From positions 2,108,001-2,172,000 of the forward strand of contig CP136492.1 of NCBI GenBank assembly GCA_032768795.1: a DNA stretch of 64,000 bases, read 5' to 3'. Of the stretch, positions 11,196-21,146 are shown in pieces. A program made the translations under genes and the position numbers. This DNA comes from Tremella fuciformis. Its lineage: Eukaryota > Basidiomycota > Tremellomycetes > Tremellales > Tremellaceae. Below the pieces are notes generated by a model. It was given only the letters and a program-made list of their open reading frames with translations, ran no database searches and was not told where the DNA came from. Numbering within the stretch: the stretch's first letter is position 1; the number at the start of each line of letters is the position of its first letter.

Positions 11196-11630
11196 TGTCA
11201 CGATGCTGCGCTCTCCCGTTGGCAGAGGCCCTCTCGCACAATATCAGAGTCAAGGATAAAGGATAAAGGGGTAGAAACGAGGTTGTCGAGGTAGGATCCT
11301 CGTCGAGGTTGGATCCTCGTCGAGGTTACAAGGTCGTCGAGGTAACAAGGTCGTCGAGGATACAGCGTGAGTGCGACTCAGCCACGCTGCGTGCCACGGA
11401 GAGAGTGAGATCGTCAATGATGATCCATGAGACTCAATCAGAGAGTGCTGAAGAACTACGACGGGCGCCCGGGGCATCCTATATGACTCTGCGCCTGCTT
11501 CCCGTCGTCGCGCGTTCATCCAACGTCTACTCCCTCGTCGAGGTTCTCCAGCCCGAGGTAGGTCATGTGTCGGGCACGTGAGAGGTGTCGGTCACGTGCG
11601 TAGGTCGTCGAGGGCGTGGCCGTCGTGACA
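11196..11630. mobile_element. Solo LTR 3, 435 bp, with perfect 5-bp target-site duplication
   Basis: TGTCACGATG...CCGTCGTGACA is flanked by GCTTG at 11191-11195 and 11631-11635. Because the ends are inverted copies, the orientation is ambiguous; read on the minus strand it starts TGTCACGACGG like LTR 2. It contains the TCGTCGAGGT minisatellite at 11284-11360. No internal coding region. Confidence 0.82.
11284..11360. repeat. Minisatellite of TCGTCGAGGT units inside solo LTR 3
   Basis: About four to five imperfect units of 17-19 bp, each with GTCGAGGT joined to GGATCC or TACAAGG. Related words recur near 11536 and 11606. Confidence 0.7.
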
Positions 11631-11635
11631 GCTTG

Positions 11636-12534
11636 TTGCCAACGTGCATTTTGCAGAGGGCATGGATGTCACGCCGGGGCGGGGTGTGAGGGATAGCTTA
11701 AGGCAAAGGGCACAAGGGAGTCTGATTTCTGGCTTGTAGAGCAAAAATATGGGAGGACAAGGACAAGAGCCCTGGGTCTTTGTCATGACCGACCTCATCG
11801 CAAACACAAGTCACCACTTTTTATGCCATTCGCCTACAAAACACAGTACTTTTTCCACCGAACTGCTCAAACATTACCTCTTCTGGTACATCGCCGATTT
11901 AAATCAGTACTTTTATTGGTGATCTTCCCTGAGGTCAATACTTTTATCGGTGATCTTCCCTGAAGTCAGTACTTTTTCCGGTGATCCTACTCGGCGGTCT
12001 TCAGCCACCTTTCCATTCCCAGTAATTATAGGCAGATCTGCAGCAAGGAGAATCGCTTGCACTCGAGAAATATTGGCAGTAGGAAAACTTTTCTCATGGA
12101 ATGGGTGGCAAAACGGGTGGCAAATCCCTTCGGCGTACATAGCCCTCTTGTCCATATAAGGAGGCCACTTTCCGGCCAAGATAGTTTCTTCAGCAATGGA
12201 TCTCTTGTGTCCCATCACAAAAGTCACACAGCTGGTCTGAACCCAGCACTGTTGTCCTCAATCTCTCAGTCCCCTTGCTTTACGAGCCAGAGACTAGACC
12301 CCCTCGTGCCCTTTACCCTGGGCAACCACTCGAGTGTGACAGTCCTACCAGCTACGTGACTGTTGTGACCAGGCATACTAGAGATTCATTGCTGAAGAAA
12401 ATATCTTGTACAGAAAATGTCTGGTGTCTATGGACATGAGACTTATGTACGCTGAAAGGCCCTGGAGGCAAACAGGTTGAGTAAGGGATATTGCAAGAGA
12501 CTCCTGAGCTGGATGAGGTGAAGGAGGGAAACAG
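11636..12534. other. Gene-free AT-rich spacer with 31-bp repeats
   Basis: Apart from the tandem repeat at 11904-11990 I see no gene. Two TGTGACAG/ACGTGAC words near 12340-12370 look like LTR end debris, without a matching target duplication. Confidence 0.35.
11904..11990 (+). repeat. 31-bp tandem repeat, almost three units
   Basis: Units start at 11904, 11935 and 11966: TCAGTACTTTTATTGGTGAT, TCAATACTTTTATCGGTGAT and TCAGTACTTTTTCCGGTGAT, each followed by CTTCCCTGA or its relic. A partial related word, CAGTACTTTTTCCA, occurs at about 11847. Confidence 0.8.
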
Positions 12535-12674
12535 TGTCATGATGGGCATGACACATCCAAGGTACCCTTGATAAACCGAGTTCAGGTTAGGGATTAACCA
12601 GAACTTGGGGCGCAAATATCCTTTTGGGATATTATTCCTCACCTTGAAAGACCTTGACCTTGACCATTGTTACA
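12535..12674 (-). repeat. 140-bp inverted repeat, right copy
   Basis: Reverse complement of 8144-8283, same length, with only a few substitutions visible. It continues on its outer side (12675 to about 12860) into a decayed relative of solo LTR 2, which the left copy does not. Confidence 0.85.
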
Positions 12675-12865
12675 AACAGATTGAGTGAGGGATATGGCAA
12701 GAGACTTGCTGAGCTTGATGAGGGGCTGGGGGAACTTGGCAAGCATGGGCAAGTGAAGAGGATGCGATTGGGGAACTTGGCAAGAGACTTGGTGTCACTT
12801 GCGGGCCAAGCAACAGGACAGAGCAGGTCGAACATGCCTGCAGAATACAACAAGTCCCTCCAAGC
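12675..12865 (-). mobile_element. Decayed fragment related to solo LTR 2
   Basis: Read on the minus strand it aligns with about 9240-9480: CTGCAG, CTGCTC-GTCC-GT-GCTTGG and AGTGACACCAAGTC are shared in order. Many CG positions of the 9.3-kb copy are TG or CA here (GCCGAGTTC against GCCAAGTTC), the mark of deamination at methylated CpG. Confidence 0.6.
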
Positions 12866-12973
12866 TATGTCTCCGCCACGTGCGCGTATTTTCCGTCCTT
12901 CCATCCTCCAGGCCCTCTTCCGCCAATGAAACCTCTCATCTATCCGCAACTCAGTCGACCTTGTACTGGCATA

Positions 12974-13557
12974 ATGTCAGCATTCGCCAAGTCTATCCCA
13001 ACGACTGTTCGAGAGATTCGGATCCACCTTTGCCAGACATCGCAAGCTTCAGCTGGCATTCGGTGGGTTGCTCTCACCCAATCTTCTCCCCTTTCTCTCG
13101 GTCGGGTTTACCCCGGCGGCCCTTCTCGCAGCTATGTGCTCCTGCGTGAGGCAGACTGACTGCCTCGCTAGGTCCTAGCATGCGCTTGAATACGTCCGCG
13201 TGGACCTGATGGGGGTTCTGGAGTGATCGTTGATGCACAGCCAATTCATCCAATCCTCTTACGCCGGTATCAAATCGTCCAACCCAGCTCTCAAATTCAT
13301 GGTTCGCGAAGCATCAGGCGTTGAACCAAAGGCATTCGTCAGATTCGGTACGTGTTCGATGTTCTGGGCTTGTTGTAGCGAGGGCATGAGCAGAAAGAGA
13401 TGCGGCACCCTTCTCGACGGGTGGAAACATCTGATGCTCGCTGACACGCATAGATCGGGGCGTTGAGAGCCAAACAGCGCTGAGTGGTCTGAGCGAAAAG
13501 GACGTAGGGAGCGCATTGCAGAAGCTGGTGAACGAGCAGACCGTCGGGAAGGCATGA
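12974..13557 (+). CDS. NDUFA2: NADH:ubiquinone oxidoreductase subunit NDUFA2 (B8), mitochondrial complex I
   Basis: Three exons (12974-13062, 13241-13347, 13454-13557) encode 99 residues, the length of the human protein. Introns of 178 and 106 nt are longer than the others in the window. The thioredoxin-like L51/S25/CI-B8 fold is evident from VREIRIHLCQTSQASAGIRQ, PALKFMVREASGVEPKAFVR and FDRGVESQTALSGLSEKDVG, matching the family blocks FRFHLCQ-ASAGVRQF, REASGVE-ARAFARF and ERGVE-LSAEEV. It is an accessory subunit of the complex I peripheral arm. The gene begins only about 100 bp from decayed LTR sequence and appears intact. Confidence 0.93.
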
Positions 13558-14255
13558 GGAGTCAAATGCATACGGCTTGAGAATGCCATCTTTACAGTGA
13601 CATTGACGACAGGTCAACATCTACTGGAGACGGGCTCTCTTACCACTAGATCTCTCAGTCACTCGAACAAATGCTCCCTCAACTCGACAACCATACCATC
13701 TCGTGGCCCGGCCACGCCCCCTCGACCACAAACGTGATTACAAGACTGGACTTGTCGACTCACCTGACTACGACCCTGGCGGCACCTCCTCTACCCGCAC
13801 AGCTTCCCCCGTGATCTAGGCCCGGCTTACGGCGTCGCCAAGAAGGGTCGGAAACGCATAGGGATCGGTCTTGGCGCCTGGAGACGTCCCGACGTCAGTC
13901 CTCGGTCCATAGCCCCGAGTTGGATGGTCGGGATGGCGACGGTCACGACCTTGACAACAGGGTCCGTGGCATATTCCGGTCTCGATGTGCCCTTGAACCA
14001 ATTCTCCTGCAGATGCTGACTTCACTCATTGCTCGGTATCTCCTCTTTCGCATCGCCGTTGAGGCCTTTCGTACACTTGACTCTCTTTCGTGCTGGCGCT
14101 GCAGGTGTTGACTGGTTCACGCTCCTTATCCCCGCCTTAAACTTCGATTCGCCTTGGATCAGGCGTGCTGCCGCCCGCAGCACTTACAGAGACGACATAT
14201 CAACACTCGATCTATCCGGCTTGACGCCTCTCTCGTTTCGAAAGACTTCTATTCG
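13558..14255. other. Intergenic region, no feature recognised
   Basis: Follows the NDUFA2 stop and precedes the secreted Thr-rich protein gene; presumably carries the latter's promoter. No RNA gene or repeat found by eye. Confidence 0.35.
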
Positions 14256-16459
14256 ATGCTTCATCTCTACAGAACCGCCGTTGTCGGCGCCTTGCTGCGC
14301 GGCGTCCTCGCGCAGGTCCCCCTGGGCTTTGTGGATGGTACGGGATACACGATGCCCACACCAGCAGCGACAATGTCCGTCAATCAGAACTATGCCTCAC
14401 CGACCATCACAGCCGCCGCGACATACTACTCGCCCACACCAGCTTCGAGTGGAGTACCGTACGAGACTCAGCCTGGCGATGCGTGTGGCTCGTGGGGATG
14501 TGGCGAGGTCATGTCGCCGACGTGGTCAGTCTTTCAGGTACCTGTACTAACGGTACGCTCATGTGATAGGCAGAATAGCTATTACCCCGCCGTCACAGCC
14601 TGGGGTTATCAATCCATGGCCTGTGGATACGGATATACTCGAGGCTCTTCCGGCTATTGCGAGGCGCAATCTTGGTGGCAGACTACATATGGATGCTATG
14701 AGACAACGATCATCCAGCGTGGGTGTCTTCTTGCTTGAGGGAGGAGCGCCAAGCGCTGAACCCTCAGAGACTACCGAGATTATCTCATCGAGCTGCTACG
14801 CACAGACCATGACCGAGTTCCGTCAGTTTGCCTCACTTCGAGGCGTCAGCCAGTAGCTCACGTACGCAGAGACTACCACGGAGACGTGCACCGTGTATGA
14901 TTCTCCGCACTCGACTCCCGTTGACTGATGTTCCAGCACAGAGACGGCCGTGCAGACGATGACCGAGTCGGCCACAGTGACTCAAGCAGTGCCTACAACT
15001 GTCTTCCAGACAGTCGTGCAGAATGAAACCGCCACCGCCACGGAAATCCAAACCTCGGTGGAAACCATGCTGGTCACTGCTACTCAGTAGGTTACATCGC
15101 ACTGTGAGGAAAGCAGGCTAAATATCAGGCAGGTCCAGGTGACCCAAACACAGGTCGAGAACGTCACCCAAGTGCAAACGATGTGGGTTACTTTGGCGTT
15201 TAGGTGCTCTGTTGACATGTCATAGGTTCGAGACAGCCACAGTCACAATGACAGAGACCGCGGTATCGACTCTGATTTCCTCTGTCACCGTGCCCACCAC
15301 GATCTATCAGACTGTCACCATGACTGAAGTCTTCGTGAGTCTTGCCTGTGTATTACACAGAGACGTATCACTGACAGTCAGACCCAAATCGTGCCTACTA
15401 CAGAAATCCAGCCGGTGACCATGACGGAGATCATGACAGATGTTGTCACGAAGAACAGGTGCGATGTCTCAGGAGGTTCAGACGGTGTCCAAAATACTGA
15501 CAGACAGGACCATCTTCCGCACGGAGACGGCGACTCAGGTCCAGATGGAGACGCAAACCATGTTCGAGACGGTCGTCCAGACGGCAGTAAGTCGCCGTCT
15601 CAGGAACACGCCTGTGAACAAGGCATATACTAACTGACAGACCGAGACACAGCTGGCCACCGAGACTATGGTGGAGACTGCTACGTTGGTGCAGACTGCC
15701 ACCCAGACGGAAGTCGCCACGCAGCTCGAGACACTCACTGCGACCGTGCAGAACATCTCGACCGAGACGCAGGTTTCCGTGGAGACTCAACTTGCCACCG
15801 TCACCGACGTGGTCTCTTCCGTTCAGACACAGACGGAAGTTCGCGTCGACACCCAGACACAAACGCTTGCAGTTACCCAGACTGAGCTGGCTACTGCCAC
15901 CGAGACAGCCACGCAGTTTGCCACCGCCACCGCCACCGAGATCGCCACGCAGCTCGTCACTGCCACGGAGACCGATGTGGAGAATGTTACCGCGACAGCT
16001 ACTGCCACTGCGCTCGCTACTCTCACACAGCTGGCTACTCAGACCGAGGTCGTTACGCAGCTGCAGACCGCGACAGAGGTGCAGGTGCAGACGGAGACGG
16101 CCGTGTCCACCGCGGTACAGACTGCCTTTGTGACCGAGACCGAAGTCTCGGCTTCACTGCAGACGCAGACGATCACCCAGACCGACGTCGCCACAGCGAC
16201 AGCCACCTCCCTGGCCACCGTCACCGAGACCATCGTCAGCGTGGCCGACGCCCAGTCGAGCAGTCTGGCCAGTTGCCAGATGAGCTGCTCGAGCCAGTTC
16301 GGATGGGGATACGCCAGTCCGACCCAGGCGAGCGCATACGGCTCGGGCTCGAACTACGGAAGCGGTTCTTCGGGATCCGGCGGGTGCTATGTTCCCAGCT
16401 GCAAGCGGGACGAAGCCGCTCCCCCGAAGCAGAAGCGCTGGAGGTCTGACAAGCACTGA
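14256..16459 (+). CDS. Secreted Thr/Gln/Val-rich repeat protein, 10 exons
   Basis: Exons: 14256-14524, 14570-14718, 14768-14821, 14870-14885, 14937-15086, 15129-15182, 15226-15334, 15382-15458, 15508-15586, 15641-16459. All nine introns are GT-AG, 42-54 nt, and the joined phases give 591 residues with no interruption. The N-terminus (LYRTAVVGALLRGVLAQVPL) is a signal peptide. Residues about 50-150 are Cys/Tyr/Gly-rich (ACGSWGCGEV, YGCYETTIIQ). From about 150 to 530 the chain is almost only T, Q, V, A, E, S and L in a loose alternating pattern such as VQTATQTEVATQLETLTATV. The C-terminus is Ser/Gly/Cys-rich and ends basic (KRWRSDKH) with no hydrophobic tail, so no GPI anchor is expected. Probably an O-mannosylated wall or extracellular protein; no known family recognised. 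Confidence 0.82.
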
Positions 16460-16740
16460 GGCTAAGGATGATGGCGTGGCAGGCTATACGACGAACGAGA
16501 GATACATAGATCCGCACTTGCATAATGCGTCCGATGATGACATTTGATGATTTCTAATATCAAAGACAGATAGGTGTCAAATACAACATGGATAAAGGAA
16601 TCGATACAACGACTTGGGTCTGCTTTGATGGCTCTGATTGCCTTGTGATTGCCTCGTCTTGATGTTGACACCGGGCTCTCGAGCGACGCTCTCGCCCCCA
16701 CTCGTGTCACTATCGTCAGTCCCCCGACACGGCTCCCCGC

Positions 16741-18504
16741 TCACCCCTCAGCACCCTTCTCGCTCCCCAAGCGAAGCCGGTCCATCATCCCCTTCAGATA
16801 GCTCGAGGTGCCGCTTCCCTGCCGACTGGGTGCCGCATGCTCCTCTTCCGCTGCTGATTCCTGCACCATGTCTCGCACTTTGACGCCTGGCTCGGCCATT
16901 TTGGCTTGACCTGAGGACGACTCGTCCGCTGCTGGGGACTGGTTGGCGGTGTGCTGCAACGTGCTGAAGGCACTTTCGAAACGCGCCAATTCACCCGAAC
17001 TCCTTGCACCGCCTTCAACCGTCTTGCCGTCTTCGTCGCTGCCAGCCGTGAAGTAGTCGGCGGGCTCTTCGACTGCTGCGCCCTCATCCTCAGTGACACT
17101 CATCGGCGTGAATGCACCGCCGGTCGGATGGTATGAGCCACGACGGGAGGATGAGGTCGATGCTGACGGCGGAGGAAGGTTGGAAGCGAGGGAGGAGGCG
17201 GTAGTTGCGGAGCCGGGACCGGCAGGGGGAATAAGGGTGGTTGGGGAGGTGCGAGCGGATGCGGACCGAAGACGATTCGTGGCATTGATGGCCTGAAAGT
17301 AAGCTCTCTGCAATAGCAGACTGGGAGGTGGACCGACTAGTAGCGCCTTTTCCCACTTGCGTCTCGCATTGAAGTTCTCCTTGATGTTGTCTGATAGATC
17401 GTGATCCATGGCCTCGTTGCCGGTCATCCACTGACTGGTTAGCGGAGCGCAGCCTGTGCACGACCGGACTGACTGGATGTCGCAATGCCTCTTCCGCGCT
17501 CAGCCTCTTCTTGGGCTCCACCTGTAGCAACGCTCGTATAAACTCCTTTGCCATTGCCGAAACATTCTTCCAATACCGTTCATGGAAGACGACTTTGCCT
17601 CGAGTGGTCTCTTTGACCAGCTCCTGCTTGTCCTCAGATCGGAAAGGAGAGTAGCCGCACAGCAGGGTGTATGCAATGACACTGCAAGATCAGCGCTATG
17701 ACCCGAAGACCTGTGATAGCTTGGACGTACCCTATGCTCCAGCAGTCCACCTTGACACCATGAGGATGGCCGAGCAGGATCTCTGGCGCCGCATACCCCA
17801 GACTTCCTGCCATGGCTGTGAGCTCCTCGTCGGGCTCCAAATGCTTTGCGATGCCGAAATCGGCGATGACGATCGGCGAGGTCGGGCTGCTGGTTTTGTA
17901 AAGGATGTTCTCAGGCTTCAGATCGCGGTGAACGATGTTGTGGGCATGCAGATACGCCGTTGCTGCGAGGACTTGCCTAAAAGACATCAGTCAAATACAC
18001 TCATTCCTCCATGATGGGCCTCACTCGATGCAGTTCACGGCATCTTGTTCGGTGAAACGGCCTCGTTGGGTGATGCGGTCAAACAGCTCGCCGCCTACTG
18101 CGAGTTCAAATGTGAGGTAGTATCTGAGCATCAGCGCTGGCGGAGGGAGATCCTCCCAGATACTCGCTTGTCTCTCGACTCAAAGTGGTCCCATACGTGC
18201 ACGATGTTCGGGTGATCCAAGCCCTTCAGCACGTTGATCTCATCCATGACGACATTGGGGTTGTCTCCAGCCTTTACCAGCTTCTTGTTGATGATCCTGG
18301 TCGTCAGGTCGGGTGCGCCACTCGCATGATCACTCACTTGAGAGCCACCTCCCTCTTCTCCCCGTCAGGCGGGGTCCAAGTCGCCTTGACGACCTTGCCA
18401 AAGCCGCCTCTCCCCAACAACTGCTCGAGGACATATTCTTTCTTTTTCTTGAATGACGGCGGTTGCGATAGCAGGTGGTCCCTCAGATCCGAAGTGACGC
18501 CCAT
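16741..18504 (-). CDS. Ca2+/calmodulin-dependent protein kinase, CaMK1/CMK type
   Basis: Six exons (18504-18338, 18296-18168, 18123-18025, 17976-17731, 17681-17474, 17430-16741) encode 512 residues. Kinase landmarks in order: [10 protein letters not shown] glycine loop, EVALKIINKK with the VAIK lysine, [16 protein letters not shown] hinge, [12 protein letters not shown] catalytic loop, [14 protein letters not shown] and [13 protein letters not shown]. Just after the kinase domain comes [16 protein letters not shown], which closely resembles the autoinhibitory/calmodulin-binding segment of CaMKI. A Ser-rich tail of about 200 residues follows. The second intron (18167-18124) starts GC instead of GT; only this splice restores DKYYLTFEL. 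Expected role: Ca2+ signalling by Ser/Thr phosphorylation in cytosol or nucleus. Confidence 0.93.
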
Positions 18505-18902
18505 CGCAGACGATCACGCTGAAGTGGAGTCTCGCGTCTGACGAGTCGAGTGGCGTCCACGTCGTGTCTCATGCATAGAGAGGAGATGTATAGTGCGAGG
18601 AGTCGCTGCTGCGGCGCGGCAACGTTGCTGTACTAACGCTGAGTTACGAACCGTCGTCAGGTGATCGAACATTTTGATTCCGTTCCATCGCTAATGTGGC
18701 ACTGTGGCACCGTGGCGAGATGTGGGCCTAAACAGTAGGCCGCTCTCTGAGATACATATGATTCTGGTACACAAGCATCCTGGAAGTCCAGGTCTACATA
18801 GACAGGTCCCTCTTTACAGCAGCCTCTCAGTGGCTGGGTGACCTCTCCACGGCAGTGATGTAAGGCCAAGGACACAATCAATGAATGCATATGTTGCCGC
18901 CC
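18505..18902. other. Intergenic region upstream of the kinase gene
   Basis: Presumed kinase promoter and 3' region of the next minus-strand gene. No distinct motif recognised. Confidence 0.35.
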
Positions 18903-19511
18903 CTAGTTGCTATTGGGATGCGATTCAGAAACCGGCGCATTTGAACCGTAATTGTCCTTTGTTGCATTCGGCCCAAAAATCTTTTCCAGATGGGTTTGCC
19001 ACTCGGCTGCCTCGTGCTGCCATTTACTCTGATTGCCGTTGTCAGTCGGAGCCTTAGAGACAGCAGGACAAGCGCCAAGTTTCCCGAGATCGGCAGACCC
19101 TCTTTCGATGTCCAGTTGTTCCGTTTGTGCAATCAATCGTTCAATCTCGGACTGGACCGCTGTCGAGGCATCGATGTGCCGGCTCGGATGGGGATACGTG
19201 TCTGAGTTCCTCCAAGGAAGCGCTTGACGCTTGTTCAGGATATTAGTTCGCAATCTAGTTTTGCCCCCTGCTGATGAGGTGCTGTCCATATCGTCACTGG
19301 GACCGCCGAACGTGTTCTCCGGGACGGGCGGGACGGAGGCCTCCCGTCGTGTAGAATAACCGGAAGGATTGCTAGTATCGTCGTCGTGGAGAATATCGGC
19401 AATCAGTCCTGCAACGTCCGACAACCCTGTGGTGGGGGGTGGACGCCGAGGGCTCTGTTGGTCCCTTGAATGGGCCGACTTTGAACCAGTGGTAGCTTGG
19501 GAATCTGTCAT
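18903..19511 (-). CDS. Lineage-specific hydrophilic protein D1
   Basis: A 202-residue single-exon protein, Ser/Pro/Asp-rich, without membrane segment or signal peptide. The C-terminal block HLEKIFGPNATKDNYGSN, followed by APVSESHP, aligns with LGGNFGPHAYTDNYHPSAP-LSESCP of the next gene (20000-20713), so the two are paralogues. A predicted helix, SEIERLIAQTEQLDIERG, lies in the middle. It opens the minus-strand array that runs to 39.5 kb. No known domain recognised. Confidence 0.6.
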   Translation of the reverse strand: MTDSQATTGSKSAHSRDQQSPRRPPPTTGLSDVAGLIADILHDDDTSNPSGYSTRREASVPPVPENTFGGPSDDMDSTSSAGGKTRLRTNILNKRQALPWRNSDTYPHPSRHIDASTAVQSEIERLIAQTEQLDIERGSADLGKLGACPAVSKAPTDNGNQSKWQHEAAEWQTHLEKIFGPNATKDNYGSNAPVSESHPNSN

Positions 19512-19999
19512 AACGAGTTCTTACTGTGTGGAAGAACATCAGTTCGAAAGGGTGGGTAGCCCTTCTCGGCTTAAGTATGATGCTTCTGCACAGCACAAGG
19601 AGTCGACCACGCTTCCCCCATTTGTGAGAGAAGGTGCGCCTTCACTTTCGAAGCTGGTCACCTCGGATCCCGCTCACAGGATGGCTACACTCTTACATGT
19701 CAGAGTATCTGCGGAGAGATAATATGGTCAAGCTTTGTCAAGCTCGGAAGTCAGCACAATGTGGAGCCTACCAAGGATCTAGCGGGGATTCCCTCAGACG
19801 AGGGTGGACCGGGAGTGGGTCCGGGCGTCTTCCGATCGAATGCAGGGCGCCTTGCTTCTTTGAAGCTTGGCGCACCCGTCTTCCGAGCGCCCTATCAGAG
19901 TCGTCGGAGTTCGATCCAGGCAAACGCGATGCTCAAACATGCATTCACCGGTGGTCGGCCCCGACTTCGCGGAGAAGGGCAAGTCCATGTATCGTCGTC
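19512..19999. other. Intergenic region in the minus-strand array
   Basis: No gene seen. GGCTTAAG at about 19568 lies 58 bp upstream of the D1 ATG; the same hexamer CTTAAG occurs upstream of a few other genes here but not consistently. Confidence 0.3.
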
Positions 20000-20713
20000 C
20001 TAGCCCTGCAAGAACTCCAGCTGGGTATCATCGTTCTCCTCCTGGTATGCGATCCTGGGCACGACATTCCCTGCCTCACCAGCAAAAGGATCTATAAAAG
20101 CGGCAGCGTCTACGGACCAACAATCACCCGACGAGGGCATTCCCATCGGACAAGACTCGGACAGCGGGGCCGAAGGATGATAATTATCAGTATAAGCATG
20201 TGGTCCGAAGTTTCCGCCCAACACCGTGTCCCACGTGTCTCGATTGGCGAGTGCAGTGGCATCGTCGTCGAATTGTATCTGGCGGGGCCCATGACCGACG
20301 TCGTCTCCTGGAGCCCTGCCGCTCTCAACTTCGCTCAATCGGTCAGTCCAGTCTTGGAACGATCCCTTGCGATGCGTTGGCAGCTTCTCGATGGTCAGTT
20401 GTGACCCAGGGTGGGGATCATAGTCAGCCGTAAGGGAGTGCTGATGAACCGTCCCAGCTCCCTGTGGCTTCTTCCGGCGCGATTGAGCACGAGGTTTAGT
20501 CCTAGCGGCGTCATCACACATCGTATCGTGACGTTGAATGCTGATCGGAGAGTCCCATCCCTCGGGAGGCTCTGCTAGATCTGCCTCCTCCTCAGTGGGC
20601 GGAGGAAGGCGGGGGATCTCTCCCGAGGATGTAACTGAAAAAGAGGTGGTCGTCTGGCCTCGGCTTGACTGTCCCCACTTGAATAATTTTGCCGGTCCGC
20701 TTTGTCGATCCAT
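20000..20713 (-). CDS. Lineage-specific hydrophilic protein D2
   Basis: A 237-residue protein from ATG 20713 (MDRQSGPAKLFKWGQ); the frame stays open upstream but offers no ATG, so an extra 5' exon is possible. It has an acidic, Pro-rich first half with PPPTEEEADLAEPPEGWDSP, and a basic KPRAQSRRKKPQ patch that could be a nuclear localisation signal. The conserved block NFGPHAYTDNYHPSAPLSES is shared with D1, but D2 continues about 45 residues further. No membrane segment. Function unknown. Confidence 0.55.
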   Translation of the reverse strand: MDRQSGPAKLFKWGQSSRGQTTTSFSVTSSGEIPRLPPPTEEEADLAEPPEGWDSPISIQRHDTMCDDAARTKPRAQSRRKKPQGAGTVHQHSLTADYDPHPGSQLTIEKLPTHRKGSFQDWTDRLSEVESGRAPGDDVGHGPRQIQFDDDATALANRDTWDTVLGGNFGPHAYTDNYHPSAPLSESCPMGMPSSGDCWSVDAAAFIDPFAGEAGNVVPRIAYQEENDDTQLEFLQG

Positions 20714-21146
20714 GGATGCTGCGACTGTGGTTCGTGACTTGGAGAGACTACCTGCTACTTGAACGTTGACCTGCGTATCTATATACACATCTGGTGAGAT
20801 CGCCGACAAAGTGGTCGGCTACCAAATGTGTCGAGACTCCGCCTTGTTTGCCCACGCCCGCAGTCCTTACAGAAAGGATAGCAGCTTTCTAACATGTGTC
20901 GGGACTACACTCTTTCGAATCGCCCAGTATTTGAGCACAGTGTCCGCGGCGTGAGACGCAATCTCGCATGGCAATGTCGCACATTGTGGTCCCGATGGGA
21001 GATCTGACGGGTGACGGGAAGGCTGATGGTCCTATAGTCAGAGCCTTCTCACAGTGCGCGCCTGTTAATAAACCCCCAGACAGAATATGGAGACGTGCAG
21101 AAGCGGCGATATGAGCAATATATATGCAGTCACAAAGGTTGAATAC
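20714..21146. other. Intergenic region, no feature recognised
   Basis: Lies between D2 and the family A gene A2; nothing beyond presumed promoter and 3' sequences. Confidence 0.3.
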
